64,000 nucleotides of DNA from Zantedeschia hybrid cultivar (taxonomy: Eukaryota > Streptophyta > Magnoliopsida > Alismatales > Araceae), in assembly GCA_030544215.1 (NCBI GenBank), contig JARZZO010000012.1, positions 38,789,194-38,853,193 of the forward strand, read 5' to 3'. The notes beneath the pieces were generated by a model, which saw only the letters and a program-made list of their open reading frames with translations, was not told the origin of the DNA and made no database searches. Position 1 is the first letter of the stretch. Each line of letters begins with the position of its first letter. This document shows, piece by piece, positions 23,797 to 37,400 of this stretch. The position numbers were made by a program, and so were the translations under genes.

Positions 23797-25348
23797 TGTT
23801 GGGATCGCTGTGTCGGGATCCGATCCTAAAACGCAGCGGAATAAAATTTTCGGGACCGGATCTATCCCGTTTCGGTCGTTAAAACTAAACCGGTGTAAAT
23901 TTAATTTACCTTGCGCGGATTCGAATCCGCGTCTGTTTTTCGATTCCGTCGGAGCGATGCCGCAAGTCGCGCAGATGCCCAACCTCTAGCGATATCCACG
24001 CGGTTCTCCTCGCGATGGATCATCCTCGCTTCCTCGCTCGCTGCGGCGCTCGAAGATCCCGTCTAACTGCGCGTGATCCGCCGCGACATGCGGATCCAGA
24101 ATCCCCGTCGAACAGGGATTGGAGCAGTTGGGAACGGCACGCCCAGAGGAGAGAGAAAGTGGGGAAGAACGAATGACGGCTAGGTCAGGGTTTCTTGCCC
24201 CGGACGTAGAATCCGTTCTTTTATAAGAAGTCAGTTTGCGGTTTTTCACAAAAATCCAGACTTATCCGAAATCCTGTCGGATTATCCATCGACTTGAAAA
24301 CCATTTGCGTGTGACCCTCTAGGCCCAAATACCAGTCCAGTTAATAGCCCATTAAGTCCAGTAACCCTTTACTGACCCACTGAATTAATTAATATCCTTA
24401 TATTCAATTAATCAGCCGAATTTAATGTCCCACAATAAATTCGGACGGACTGCCGATCACGTTGGATGCCAAGCAACATCGCGTGATCCTGGATGGCACT
24501 GGGGTTATCGCAACCCTCTATTGGAACCTTTCTGTCATCGGTTAGCGCACGGATATAATCCTTCATCCGTACAATGTTCCCGAATCGACCTAGGGCATGG
24601 TTTACTGTTAAACCCTATTTGGTCGATTCACTTGAATCAGATGCCGCTAATCTGAATCCGATAACTCCTTATCGATTACAGAGTCCGCCCTGGCCAGGGA
24701 CTTTAAGCGCATCATTCCCGGAACATTCTCTCTCAAACAACCGAGAGCGGATGATCCCGTATTGAACACACAATTACCTTCGAGGGCATTTCCCTGAACC
24801 CGATCGCTTGACTTATTGATATCCCATGGTTAGGGATTCGTTCGTCAAGGTCAAAGCTCAGAAACCTACCAACAAGGTATCCTTGGAGTCTCAGGTCCAA
24901 GGATCATCCACGCAACCGTGACAATTGAATCGAGCTGGTTAACAGTGAGGTGATTACCATCCAGCGATTTATAGTCGGATCAGTTCAGTGAACTCATTCA
25001 CCAATGAGCACCTATAGGTTCAGCATAGTGTCTCTACACAAGTGACTTATGGGATCAGTCACCCTCATCATATGAGCTGAAGTAACCTATACTAGTCTAT
25101 CCGGATGTTCGATGTCCTATCTCAAACATCCTATGACTAGGAACAATTAAGAACATGTGTTTATAAGTTTTCGGTCCCGTAATTATGATCTCATCATAAT
25201 CCGAAGACTATTGCACATGTTCATGGACTTCATCGTGATACGATAAACACAGATCGAATTAATTACACACAATGAATTATTGCCATTTATTAATAATCTG
25301 AATATGTACACAGTATCGGATTGGCTTTGAGACCATCTAATACTAACA
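23797..25348 (-). repeat. 3' LTR of Copia B
   Basis: 1552 bp and collinear with 31627-33174. One of the clearest differences is a short indel around 25035 against 32870. It shares short blocks (GTGACCCTCTAGGCCCA, CTCTCTCAAACAACCGAGAG-like) with the LTRs of Copia C, so B and C are related families. Confidence 0.9.
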
Positions 25349-25362
25349 ATCTCCCACTTCGA

Positions 25363-28300
25363 CTAAAGCCAATCACTTTTATACAGAATACCCATATTCT
25401 CTAAGTGACGCTCAAAAACATTTTGAGACAAAGGCTTTGTAAGTGGATCTGCTATGTTGTCGGCTGAGGGAACTCTTTCCACCACGACATCTCCTCGAGC
25501 TATAATCTCTCTGATCAGATGAAAGCGCCGCAGAATGTGCTTCGACTTCTGATGAGACCTCGGCTCTTTCGCTTGAGCAATCGCCCCATTGTTGTCACAC
25601 AGCAGTGGGACGGGACCAGATATGCTTTCCACCACACCAAGATCGCCGATGAATTTCTTCATCCATACAGCTTCCTTGGCGGCTTCAGCAGCAGCAATAT
25701 ACTCGGCTTCTGTTGTCGAATCAGCAGTGGTTTCCTGCTTGGAACTTTTCCAGCTCACTGCTCCCCCGTTGAGTGTGAAAATAAAACCTGATGTTGACTT
25801 GCTGTCATCATGATCAGACTGAAAACTCGAGTCAGTGTATCCTTGCAGCTTTAAGTCTCCTCCTCCATAGACTAGAAATAGATCCTTAGTCCTTCTCAAG
25901 TACTTAAGGATGCATTTCACAGCCTTCCAGTGTTCATCACCTGGATCTGCCTGATGTCTGCTCGTAACACTTAGAGCATATGCTACATCAGGTCTGGTAC
26001 ATAGCATGGCATACATGATGGACCCTATGGCAGAAGCATAGGGGACTTTATCCATCACTGCCCTCTCTTCAGGTGTCTTGGGAGACTGACCTTTAGAGAG
26101 TGAAATTCCATGTCTCATCGGTATGAGACCTCTCTTGGAATTTTCCATGCCAAACCTTTTGACAATGGTTTCTATGTACATGGATTGAGTTAAAGCCAGC
26201 ATCTTCTTTGATCTATCTCTATAGATCCGTATTCCCAATACGTAAGATGCTTCTCCCAAATCCTTCATGGAGAAGTTCTTTGACAGCCATATCTTTACTG
26301 ATGACATCATTCCTACATCATTCCCAATGAGTAGGATGTCGTCAACGTAAAGAACCAGAAATGTGATTGCGCTCCCACTGTTTTTCTTGTATACACAGGG
26401 CTCATCTTCATTCTTAATGAAGCCATAAGATTTGATCGCCTCATCAAATCTTATGTTCCAGCTCCAGGAAGCTTGCTTCAGTCCATAAATGGACCTCTGC
26501 AACTTGCATACCATGTCTGGAGATTCTTTGGATGTGAATCCTTCTGGTTGTATCATATACACCTCCTCCTCAAGGTTTCCATTGAGGAAGGCAGTCTTCA
26601 CATCCATCTGCCAGATTTCATAATCATGGTAGGCAGCAATGGCGAGAAGAATTCTGATAGACTTAATCATGGCAACGGGCGAAAAGGTTTCGTCATAGTC
26701 AACACCTTGTCTTTGACGATAGCCTTTTGCCACTAATCTTGCTTTATAAGTCTCAATACGTCCATATGCACCGATCTTTCTTTTAAAGATCCATTTGCAG
26801 CCGATAGGTACTATACCATCGGGTAAATCCACCAAGTTCCAAACTTAGTTGATGTACATAGACTGTATTTCAGAATTCATGGCTTCCCGCCATTTTCCGG
26901 CCTCTGGACTTTCAATGGCCTCCTGGCACGTCTTAGGATCATCATCCTCATTATAGAGTATCCTAGAACCATCCAAATTAATATGTCCCACATATCTTTC
27001 TGGTGGTTTAGGTACTCTTTCAGACCTACGAGGTTCCTGTGTATCACTTTGAATAGGTTCAGAAACTGACGGTTCATCTGATGTACCATTGCCAGTTTGT
27101 GGATCTGGAACTTCTTCCAGAATTACTTTACTCCCACTGTCCTTCTGGAGAATATAATCTTCTTCCAGAAAGACAACTCTCCTGGCCACAAACACCTTTT
27201 GTTCGCCAGGATGATAGAAGTAATATCCATAAGTTTCCTTTGGATATCCCACAAATCTGCATTTGTCAGTTATGGATTCCAGCTTATCTGCGTCATGTCT
27301 TTTAACATGAGCAGGACATCCCCAGACTTTAACATGTTTAAGGTCTGGTTTCCTTCCATTCCATATCTCATATGGAGTGGTCTCAACAGATTTGTTGGGT
27401 ACCTTGTTCAGGATATACATAACCGAGCTAAGTGCATATCCCCATAAGGACACTGGTAATTTGGACATGCTCATCATGGATCGCACCATTTCCATTAATG
27501 TGCGATTTCTCCTTTTTGATACACCATTCATCTAAGGTGTATAAGGAGGTGTAAGCTGAGAAAGGATACCATTATCCTTTAAGTATTTAATGAACTCAGT
27601 ACTCAAGTATTCACCACCCCGATCAGATCGGATGGTTTTTATACTCTTTCCTATTTGTTTTTCCACTTCATTCTTAAATTCTCTGAATTTCTCAAAGGCT
27701 TCAGATTTATACTTCAATAAGTATACATATCCAAACCTTGAGTAATCATCAGTGAATGTAATGAAGTATGAGAAACCACCAATGGCTTGGGTTGACATAG
27801 GACCACATACATCTGAATGTATGAGTTCTAATATGCCTTTGGCTCGTTCTCCAGTTCCACTAAATGGAGACTTAGCCATTTTACCCATTAAACATGACTC
27901 ACAGGTTGCATATGATTCATAATCAAATGGATCCAAATATCCATCTTTATGCAACCTTTGGAGTCTGTTTTCACCAATGTGTCCGACCCTACAATGCCAC
28001 AAGTAGGCTTTGTTCATTTCATACTTACTTCTTTTAATTGAAGAACCGATATGTAAATTATCATGAGACACATTCAATAGATACAAACCATTGGATAAAA
28101 TAGCAGAAGCTATTAATTTATTTCTGAAATAAATTGAACAACTATTGTTCCCAAAATTTAAATTGTATCCAATTCTATCTAAACATGAAATAGAAATGAT
28201 GTTCCTTATTATACTAGGTACATAATAACAATCATCTAATATAAATGTGTCTCCGGATGGTAGCTTGAGCTTCACTGTCCCCACAGCGATCGCCGCAACT

Positions 28301-29295
28301 CTTGCGTCGTTACCTAGTCTCAGCTCCACCTCGCCGGTCCTCAGCTTACGCCTTCTTGTCAGTGCCTGTACAGAATTGCAGATATGAGATACACATCCAG
28401 TATCTAATACCCATGATGTACAATCTCTTATTGACAAGTTTACATCTATCATATAGATACCTGAAGCGTCCTGTTGCTTCACAGTTCCTTGAGCCTTGTC
28501 CTTGAGGTATTCCTTGCAATTCATCTTCCAATGCCCTTTCTGGTGACAATAGAAGCAATCACCTTTCTCAACACTTTTACCCTTGTCTTTCTTGACAACC
28601 TTTGCCTTTCTCTGAACTTTGTTCTTATTCTTTCGAAAAGCTTGGACTGCAAGTCTTTTTCTGTTGGTCTTACCAACCGTTAGGACTTGGGGTTTATCCT
28701 TCACAAGGTTCCCCTCAGCAGTCTTTAACATGTTCAGCAGTTCAGCTAAGGTGGCCTGGATCTTGTTCATGTTGAAATTGACGATGAACTGAGCATATGA
28801 AGGTGGAAGTGAAGACAACACAAGGTCTGTGTGCATCTCCTTGGGAAGTGTAATCCCAAGAGCATCCAGCCTCTCCACCCATTCAATCATCTTCAGTACG
28901 TGATTCTGTACTGAAGTTCCCTCTGCCATCTGAGCCTTGAACAGATTCTTCGATATCTCATATCGTTCGATTCTGCTCTACTCACCAAAGAGCTCCTTCA
29001 AATGGAGCATGATGGATCTAGTATCCATCTCTTCATGTTGCCTCTGCAACTCATTGCTCATAGAGGCTAACATATAGCATTGGGCCATGGTGGAATCCTC
29101 CTTCCATTTCTCATACGCTATCATTTCCTCCTCTGGAGCATCTAATGTTGGTTCAGCAGGAGGTTCAGTATCCAAGACGTAGGCAATCTGCTCAGACCTG
29201 AGGACTATCTTCAAGTTTCTGAGCCAGTCTGAGTAATTGGTGCCTGTCAAACGGTTGGCATCAAGTATGCCTCGCAACGGGTTATGGTGCGACAT
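25363..29295 (-). pseudogene. Copia B gag-pol polyprotein with three stop codons
   Basis: A single frame of about 1310 codons that would encode gag, protease, integrase, RT and RNase H. Gag starts at 29295 (SHHNPLRGILDANRLTGTNY). A CCHC zinc knuckle (CFYCHQKGHWKMNC) is near 28550, and the protease motif WVLDTGCVSH near 28410. The integrase zinc-binding HCRVGH...C..C and core (IHSDVCGP, SDRGGEYLS) are in 28010-27600. RT begins near 26800, with YVDDILLIG (YVDD at 26338-26349), and RNase H covers the last 150 codons (EAEYIAAAEAAKEA, LLCDNNGA). No frameshift is present. Only three stops break it: 28978-28980, 27532-27534 and 26845-26847. The last is TAA where Copia C1 has CAA (Gln), so a C-to-T change killed it. 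Confidence 0.92.
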
Positions 29296-31626
29296 TCTTG
29301 CCTACAGGAGATAATTAATTGATAATTAGCAGATATTCAGATTATCTAAAACAAGATATGGTCTTTTATTATCTAGTTTTACTCCCACTAATTTTCGACG
29401 GACTGTATAACCTTCAGATATACAGAACGGGAGACGCCGACTGTCTCCTAGTGGGGATCAGAATCTCCAAGCATCACAGTATGACCTCGGGTAAACACAT
29501 AGTATCACACTGCTATCTCAGAGCAATCATCTCATGATAATTGCAACTCCTTGCAATATCCGATCATACTTCGGCTCCCAAGTTTAATGGTCCCGGGTAA
29601 ACACAGTAGACCATTATCCCCGGTCTAAGCTTTACTATCAATACGTGACAGAGTAAAGTAGAAATATAGTTCCCGGATAAACACGTAGATGACTATATCG
29701 TTCCTCTACTCTTATCCAAAGGCATCTAATGCCATGATCAACAGTCCTCTCATCAGTTAATGACAGACCTCGGGTAAACACATAGTATCTGCCACCACCA
29801 AATTAAGTTCTATTAATCATATTGATGGAGAGCCACGTGGTACATTCTCAATGACTCGCACTACGGCTTAGAGTTTGTAACGAAGGTTTTACTTATTTAA
29901 TTTGGTCTCATCCTAGGTGATAGTATTAAATATATCGAATATATTTATTAATACTAATAACCTAGCATATATAAAGCACACGCATTACATACATGTCATT
30001 AGTGTGGTCATGGACGGCACTGTGGTTTGACTTGAGCCAGACAGTCAAACGCACACATTCACACAATATAACAACTTATATCATGAGTCTGCAAACCCAT
30101 GAATGCAATGAACTCCTTCAAGTTCATCTGGTCAGCAGTTGTGGATCATCCTCGCTCCGCGCGCATCCGCCTCGAGTAAATTACATCGTAATTCTCAATT
30201 ACATGATAATTTAAATGAGGAAGCCTTATGGCGATTACATCGAGGTGGAAGATAGAAGTACAATGGAATATGAGAGGGAGAGGTTCGCAGACCTCTATTT
30301 ATTAATGAAAAATAAACCACACAATCACATTCCACATCCACAATTATGCCCGTCCATGACCACCATGTGTTTTATTAAACAAACCACACATGAATTGCGC
30401 ATCAAATGGCTAAATAAAATTTTTCGAAAATAATATCAATTTTGGTTTCATAAAACCAGGGACCAAACAAAATTTGGATTATTTGGAATTTTCGAAAACT
30501 TTAGTATTTATTGCAAGCATGCTAATTTAAATCCAATTTAAACAAGCAAACCAATGCACATCATTAAAATAAACGCACATTAACTCCAAATAGATGTATT
30601 TACAACATTCCATGCTAATTATTTTACAGACATTAAAAATTTAATTTAACAATTAAATTAATTCTCTTTAATGTCAAGATAATCTAACAATTAGATTAAA
30701 AAACTTGATTAACAACAATTGTTAAATAAAACATAATTCCAAAAATTATGGGACCTTTAACAGTCAAATAACAGACCTTAATTCATTTAAAATCCAATTT
30801 TAAATTTAAATTAAAAATCTGTTATTTAAAAGGCCATTAAGCAATTTAAAACGAATTAAAATGGTTAATAATAAAGGGAGGGTTAATTGAAGCTGAACCG
30901 GGTCGGTCCGGCCGCTGGACCGACCCGGGCCGGCGCCCAGACCGGGTCCAGACCACCGCAAGGGGCGGATCTGGCCCAGGTCGGGCGCCGGACCGGGTCG
31001 GGCCCAGGCCCGGGCCGGCCCGAGCCCACCCCCCCTTCCCTGCCGCCCGACGCAGCTAGGAAACCCTAGCTGCGCAGGGCGCGGGAAGGGGGGGGGCCCC
31101 ACCGCCGACCACCTGCCCCGCAGGTGTCGGCCGGCGGGGCCTGTCGCCGGGTAACCCTGGCCGGCGGCCAGGCGACGCCGGCGACAGCGCCGGAGCCCTC
31201 CAAGGGCGCCGGAAAACGCCCCTTTCTCCTGTGTTTAAACAGCAAACCGAACCTGCAATTTCCATGGTTTTCCATTGATATTTTGGAGGATAAAGGGGGT
31301 CCATCTATCCCCAAAAACGCCGATCTTAGATAAATCTAACTATCAACGATCTCATGGGAGGAAATCCATAAGCCGGCGAGCCATCCCCAACCTTTGGGGT
31401 GCCCGTAAACATGCCGTCGCGCTGCGTTCTTCGTCAGACGAAGAATACGAAATAACCCAAATTAAAATCCGATTTTAATCGCAGTAATTACAGTAAATAC
31501 TCTGTGATCATCCCATGATCACAACACAAGTGATTAAAATCAAAACTATGCATGGAATTGATTGTAAACGCATCAATTTGGAGACCGAAACGGCGAAAAC
31601 ACAGTAGAACCTGGCTCTGATACCAC
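29296..31626 (-). other. Leader of Copia B
   Basis: Non-coding leader between the primer site (about 31610-31626) and gag. From gag outward: a block with four repeats of a CGGGTAAACACA-type unit (29488, 29594, 29674, 29771), an AT-rich part (30420-30880), and a GC-rich part (30890-31210) with many GGCC and CCGG pairs. The order matches the Copia C1 leader at 50663-53496. No protein is supported. Confidence 0.7.
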
Positions 31627-33174
31627 TGTTGGGATCGCTGTGTCGGGATCCGATCCTAAAACGCAGCGGATAAAATTTTCGGGACCGGATCTATCCCGTT
31701 TCGGTCGTTAAAACTAAACCGGTGTAAATCTAATTTACCTTGCGCGGATTCGAATCCGCGTCCGTTTTCCGGTTCCGTCGGAGCGATGCCGCAAGTCGCG
31801 CAGATGCCCGACCTCTAGCAGTATCCACGCGGTTCTCCTCGCGATGGATCGTCCTCGCTTCCTCGCTCGCTGCGGCGCTCGAAGATCCCGTCTGACTGCG
31901 TGTGATCCGCCGCGACATGCGGATCCAGAATCCCCGTCGAACGGGGATTGGAGCAGTTGGGAACGGCACGCCCAGAGGAGAGAGAAAGTGGGGAAGAACG
32001 AATGACGGCTAGGTCAGGGTTTCTGGCCCCGGACGTAGAATCTGTTCTTTTATAAGAAGTCAGTTTGCGGTTTTTCACAAAAACCCAGACTTATCCGAAA
32101 TCCTGTCGGATTATCCATCGACTTGAAAATCATTTGCGTGTGACCCTCTAGGCCCAAATACCAGTCCAGTTAATAGCCCATTAAATCCAGTAACCCTTTA
32201 CTGACCCACTGAATTAATTAATATCCTTATATTCAATTAATCAGCCGAATTTAATGTCCCACAATAAATTTGGACGGACTGCCGATCACGTTGGATGCCA
32301 AGCAACATCGCGTGATCCTGGATGGCACTGGGGTTATCGCAACCCTCTATTGGAACCTTTCTGTCATCGGTTAGCGGGCGGATATAATCCTTCATCCGTA
32401 CAATGTTCCCGAATCGACCTAGGGCATGGTTTACTGTTAAACCCTATTTGGTCAATTCACTTGAATAAGATGCCGCTAATCTGAATCTGATAACTCCTTA
32501 TCGATTACAGAGTCCGCCCTGGCCAGGGACTTTAAGCGCATCATTCCCGGAACATTCTCTCTCAAACAACCGAGAGCGGATGATCCCGTATTGAACACAC
32601 AATTACCTTCGAGGGCATTTCCCTGAACCCGATCGCTTGACTTATTGATATCCCATGGTTAGGGATTCGTTCGTCAAGGTCAAAGCTCAGAAACCTACCA
32701 ACAAGGTACCCTTGGAGTCTCAGGTCCAAGGATCATCCACGCAACCGTGACAATTGAATCGAGCTGGTTAACAGTGAGGTGATTACCATCCAGCGATTCA
32801 TAGTCGGATCAGTTCAGTGAATTTATTCACCAATGAGCACCTATAGGTTCAGCATAGTGTCTCCATACAGACTTATGGGATCAGTCACCCTCATCATATG
32901 AGCTGAAGTAACCTATACTAGTCTATCCGGATGTTCGATGTCCTATCTCAAACATCCTATGACTAGGAACAATTAAGAACATGTGTTTATAAGTTTTCGG
33001 TCCCGTAATTATGATCTCATCATAATCCGAAGACTATTGCACATGTTCATGGACTTCATCGTGATACGATAAACACAGATCGAATTAATTACACACAATG
33101 AATTATTGCCATTTATTAATAATCTGAATACGTACACAGTATCGGATTGGCTTTGAGACCATCTAATACTAACA
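31627..33174 (-). repeat. 5' LTR of Copia B
   Basis: 1548 bp, between the primer site and the right target duplication CGAGG (33175-33179). See the 3' LTR for comparison. Confidence 0.9.
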
Positions 33175-33731
33175 CGAGGAGCGCCGTCGCCACGCCGAGG
33201 AGGTATCGGCCCTAAAGGCGAACTTAGAGGCCAGGGCCAAGGAAGTGGACAACATCGCTCGCTCAGCCGTGGCGAGCTACAAGGAAAGCCCTGAGTTCGC
33301 CGAGGAGATAATGGAGGCCCGAGTCCAAGCGGCGTCGGCCGTGTTCGATCTGGGGCTAGCTGTCACTCAAAAGGCGTGCCCAGCCACAGATTTGACTGGC
33401 ATCGGCTACCCGACGGACGAGGAAGGCGACGAGTTTTTGGCCTGGTGGCGAGGGCTCAAGGCTGAAAGAACTCCGGCTTCTCCGGAAGGTGCCGCGGCCG
33501 AACCGGTCCAAGCTTCTCCTCCAGCATCTCCCGGCTAGACTCCTGTTGATGTGGACGGCGATGATGCTGAAAGCTAGTCCCGGGGCTTGTCCTGGTTTTT
33601 GTTTTTGCTTTTTAAGATGCCGAGGCCAGGCGTATGGCCTGCTTTTGTACTTTTGACCATATATAGAAGGCATTTTTGTTTATGCTTGCTTCATGGTACG
33701 TCTGAGTAGATAGCCGAGTTTGGTTCTGTAT

Positions 33732-34204
33732 CTGGCCGAAGCCATGTCGTTCTCGATACGCATTGTACAAACTTAGAGAATATTGCCGCTCCCGATACGA
33801 TTTGCATAGCCGAAGCCACTTCCGGTATGGTTTACACGGACTTAGAGAATATTGCCGCTCCCGATACGGTTTGCATGGCCGAAGCCACTCCCGGTACGGT
33901 TTACAGGGACTTAGAGAACATTGCCGCTCCCAATACGATTTGCATGGCCGAAGCCACTCCTGGTACGGTTTACATGGACTTAGAGAATATTGTCGCTCCC
34001 GATACGGTTTGCATGGCCGAAGCCACTCCCGGTACGGTTTACACGGACTTAGAGAATATTGCCGCTCCTGATACGGTTTGCATGGCCGAAGCCACTCCCG
34101 GTACGGTTTACACGGACTTAGAGAATATTGCCGCAACCGATACGGTTTGCATGGCCGAAGCCACTCCCGGTACGGTTTACACGGACTTAGAGAATATTGC
34201 CGGA
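33732..34204. repeat. 69-bp tandem repeat in D
   Basis: Units starting ACTTAGAGAATATTGCC lie at 33771, 33840, 33909, 33978, 34047, 34116 and 34185, exactly 69 bp apart, with a few substitutions per unit and a decayed unit on the left. As 69 is 3 x 23, 23-residue repeats are open on both strands (plus-strand frame 33827-34219, minus-strand 33612-34235). I take these frames as side effects. The array lies between the end of the integrase and the end of the antisense gene, that is, where two converging transcripts would meet. Confidence 0.95.
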
Positions 34205-34481
34205 CATAACACCAGATAAAAAATAATATATTCATGACTTCCGGCTAAACTACAGGGGAACTGACTTACATGAAATAGCGCCGAAGGCGCTCTACATTAC
34301 ATGTACGAGGGAGAGGCTGGCCCGAAAGGGTCTCTAGCCGATAGGCCCCTCGTCGGATCACTTACCTTACGCGATAAGGTCCTTCCCAGTTTGGAGAAAG
34401 CTTTCCTGCGGCTTCGGCTGGCTTGGATGCGTGAGCGTTCCTTAACACGAGGTTCCCTGCTTCAAAGCTTCGGGGCTTCAC

Positions 34482-37400
34482 TCAAGCGTTGTGGTATCTC
34501 GCCATGCGCTGCTGATAAGTCGCTAGCCGAATGCGGGCTTGATCCCTTGTTTCTTCTATAAGATCAAGGTGATATTTTAGGGCTTCCGCATTAGCCTTCG
34601 GATCATGAGTAAGAACCCTCGGCGATGGAAGGCTGACTTCAATTGGAATAACAGCCTCCACCCCGTAAGCCATTCAGAATGGGGCTTCGCCGGTAGGGGT
34701 TCGGCTTGTTGTCCGATAAGCCCATAGAACGCTCGGCAGTTCTTCGACCCATCGGCTCTTGGCCTTACCGAGGCGAGTCTTTAGTCCTCGCAACAGACTT
34801 CGGTTAGTGACCTTGACTTGGCCATTCGTCTGAGGGTGTGTTACCGAAGCGAACTTATGGAGAATGCCGAAGCTAGCGTAGTTGTCTTTAAACCGATGGC
34901 TGTCAAATTGTTTGCCATTGTCTGAAATAATTGCCCGAGGGATGCCGTATCGGCAAATGATGGATTTCCGCACGAAATTCCATGCATTGCTATCGGTTAT
35001 AGACGTGATAGGTTCGGCTTCTACCCACTTAGTGAAGTAGTCTACTGCCACAATAAGGAATTTCCTCTGGCCGGTAGCTATGGGAAAGGGTCCCAAGAGA
35101 TCAATCCCCCACTGAGCGAAAGGCTAGGGATCTAACAGAGGAGTCAGAAGGGTCGCCGACTGGTGAATGAGGGAACTGAATCTCTGGCACTGGTCACAGC
35201 AGCAGACGAGAGCGGCCGCGTCCTCTCAGAGCGTTGGCCACCAGTACCCTTGCCTTAAGAGTTTATGGGTCAGGGCCCTTCCTCCTTCGTGTACTCCGCA
35301 GATTCCTTCATGTACATCCCGTAGCGCATAATCAGCTTCAGTCGGGCCGAGACATCGTAGGAGCGGCCGGCCGAAGGACTTCTTATATAATATTCCCTCC
35401 AGAATGAGGAAGTGGGAGGAGCACTACCGGACGTGCCTTGCTTCCTTTGGATCGGACGGGACCTCCTCTCGGAGGAGAAAAGTGACTAGGGGAGTCATCT
35501 AGGTTTCTGCTTCAGATTCATTCACTTGCATGACCTCGGATTCATCGAGACTTGGTTTAGACAGTTCTTCTACCAAGACCATTCGGCCTCCTCCCCCATC
35601 CTGAGTTGATACTAGCCGGGAAAGAGCATCGGCTCGAGCATTTTTGGCCCGAGGGATCCGCACAATTTCATAAGAATTAAATTGAGCAAGGATCTTGCGG
35701 GTTACCTGGAGATAGGATATCATTAATGCGTCCCGGGCCTCGTACTCCCTGGTGACTTGATTGGCGATCAGCTAAGAATCGCTGAATGCCCTTATGTTCT
35801 GCGCACCAAGCTTTCTAGCAGCCCGAAGGCCTGAGATAAGGGCTTCGTATTCTGCGGCATTGTTAGTAGTCGGGAAGGAGAAGCGCAGCGCATACTCCAT
35901 AATGACCCCTTATGGAGACGCCAAGATCCATCCGGCGCCACTACCCGAAGAGCACGCGGATCCATCAACGTAGAGTCGTCATTCGTTCGCCGGAGACGGG
36001 GGAACCGAAGTACTCTCAGCCTCAAGTGTAATTCTGACTTTCGGCTGAGGGGCCGAGGATGCTTCGGGTGTGAGCTCGGCGATGAAGTCAGCTAGAGCTT
36101 GAGCTTTTATTGCCGTCTGTGGCCCATAAGAGACGTTGAACTCTCCCAGTTCGATTGCCCACTTTGTTAGCCTACTGGACACTTCTGGTCGAGAGAGGAC
36201 TTTCCTCAAAGGTTGGTCCGTGAAGACGTTTATTGAATGCGCGAGGAAGTAGGGCCGGAGCCTCCTTGCGAACGAGACGAGGGCTAAGGCGAGCTTCTCA
36301 AGAGCAGGATACCGAAGCTCTGCTCCTTGGAGGGATCGGCTTATATAGTAAATAGGCCTCTAAACGCCGTGTTGTTCCCGGATGAGGACGGCGCTAACAG
36401 CTGTTTCGGATGCTGCAAGATAAAGGAACAGCTGCTCTCCGTGGACCGGTCTAGACAAGACGGGAACATTGGAGAGGTAGGCTTTCAGCTGATCAAAGGC
36501 CGACTGACACTCGTCTGTCCAGGAAAAGCTATTAGTCTTTTTCAGCAGTTTGAAGAAAGGAAAACAGTAATCCGCTGCCCTTGACATGAAGCGGCTTAAC
36601 GCGGCAATTCTTTCATTCAGCTACTGGACCTCTCGGATGTTGGCCGGAGAGCACATTTGGATAATAGCCGACACCTTTGCGGGATTGGCTTCCACCCCTC
36701 GACGGGTGACCATGTAGCCGAGAAATTTCCCGGAGGCCACGCCGAAGGCACACTTGGCTGGATTCAGCTTCATTTTATACCTACGCAAGGTAGAGAAAGT
36801 CTCAGCCAAATCGGTTAGATGGTCTGCAGCGACGTGGCTTTTCACCAGCATGTCGTCGATGTAGACCTCCATATTGCGGCCGAGCTGTGGAGCAAATATC
36901 TTGTTGACGAGACATTGATAGGTTGCCCCTGCATTCTTCAGGCCGAACGGCATCCGAGTATAATAGTATAAACCGAGGTCAGTTGTGAAGTTGGTCTTGT
37001 TCTCGTCCTCCGGATGCATTCGGATATGTTGATAGCCCGAATAGGCGTCGAGAAAGCTAAGTAGCTCGTGGCCAGAGGTTGCGTCCACCACCTGGTCTAT
37101 CCGAGGCAGCGGGAAGCTGTCCATCGGATAGGCCTTATTGAGGTTGGTGAAATCCACACACATCCGCCATTTGCCATCTTTTTTGGGCACCATTACTACA
37201 TTGGTGATCCAGTCAGGATGGTGTACCTCTCGGAGGTGTCCCGCGTCCAGCCCCTTTTGCACTTCAGCTTGGATGGCCGTCCTTCTTTCTTGATTGAAGG
37301 TACGCCGCTTCTGCTTGATCGGGGACTGGTTGGGGTCGACGTGCAGCCGATGTTCTGCTACTTCCGGGTCAACCCCGGGCATGTCCGCAGGAGACCAGGC

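Larger units (their letters stand above)
23797..33174 (-). mobile_element. Copia B, complete Ty1/Copia element
   Basis: LTRs at 23797-25348 and 31627-33174 both begin TGTTGGG and end ACTAACA (plus strand), with the target duplication CGAGG on each side (23792-23796, 33175-33179). On the minus strand the primer site TGGTATCAGAGCCAGG follows the 5' LTR, and GAAGTGGGAGAT precedes the 3' LTR. One polyprotein frame lies at 25363-29295. By eye the two LTRs differ by only a few tens of bases over 1.55 kb, mostly transitions, so the insertion is fairly recent and younger than D. Confidence 0.92.
21769..33538 (+). pseudogene. Antisense gene of D: gypsy-type Transposase_28-like protein, split by Copia B
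   Basis: A spliced gene on the strand opposite to gag-pol. Exon 1 (21769-22754) encodes a serine-rich start and then a globular part (WMVSVRPGK, SIYEQSFRAGFRLPLHSF, LSFYGLAPSQL, SWRTVYAFLAL, HWKKGFLFIS), the layout of the plant 'putative gypsy-type transposon' (PF04195) family; its molecular role is unknown. A frameshift near 22445 and a TAG at 22730 break it. Introns with GT-AG ends fit 22755-22824 and 23421-23501. Exon 3 (from 23502) is a coiled coil rich in E, K and A with two stops. Copia B cuts it at 23796. After the duplication the same frame continues at 33180 and ends at 33538 (ASYKESPEFAEEIMEA...). Removing the guest joins the frame exactly. Confidence 0.7.

Noticed and set aside
30806..31304. 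Proline/glycine/arginine-rich frames in the Copia B leader
   Set aside because: They are a by-product of GGCC/CCGG-rich leader DNA; related leader DNA in C1 does not keep the frames.
33771..34204. Possible CRISPR-like repeat-spacer array
   Set aside because: The units are contiguous 69-bp tandem repeats without unique spacers, in a plant retrotransposon.
33612..34235. Repeat proteins on both strands with 23-residue units
   Set aside because: The 69-bp unit is a multiple of three and lacks stops on both strands. There is no start context or known domain, so I treat them as by-products of the tandem repeat.
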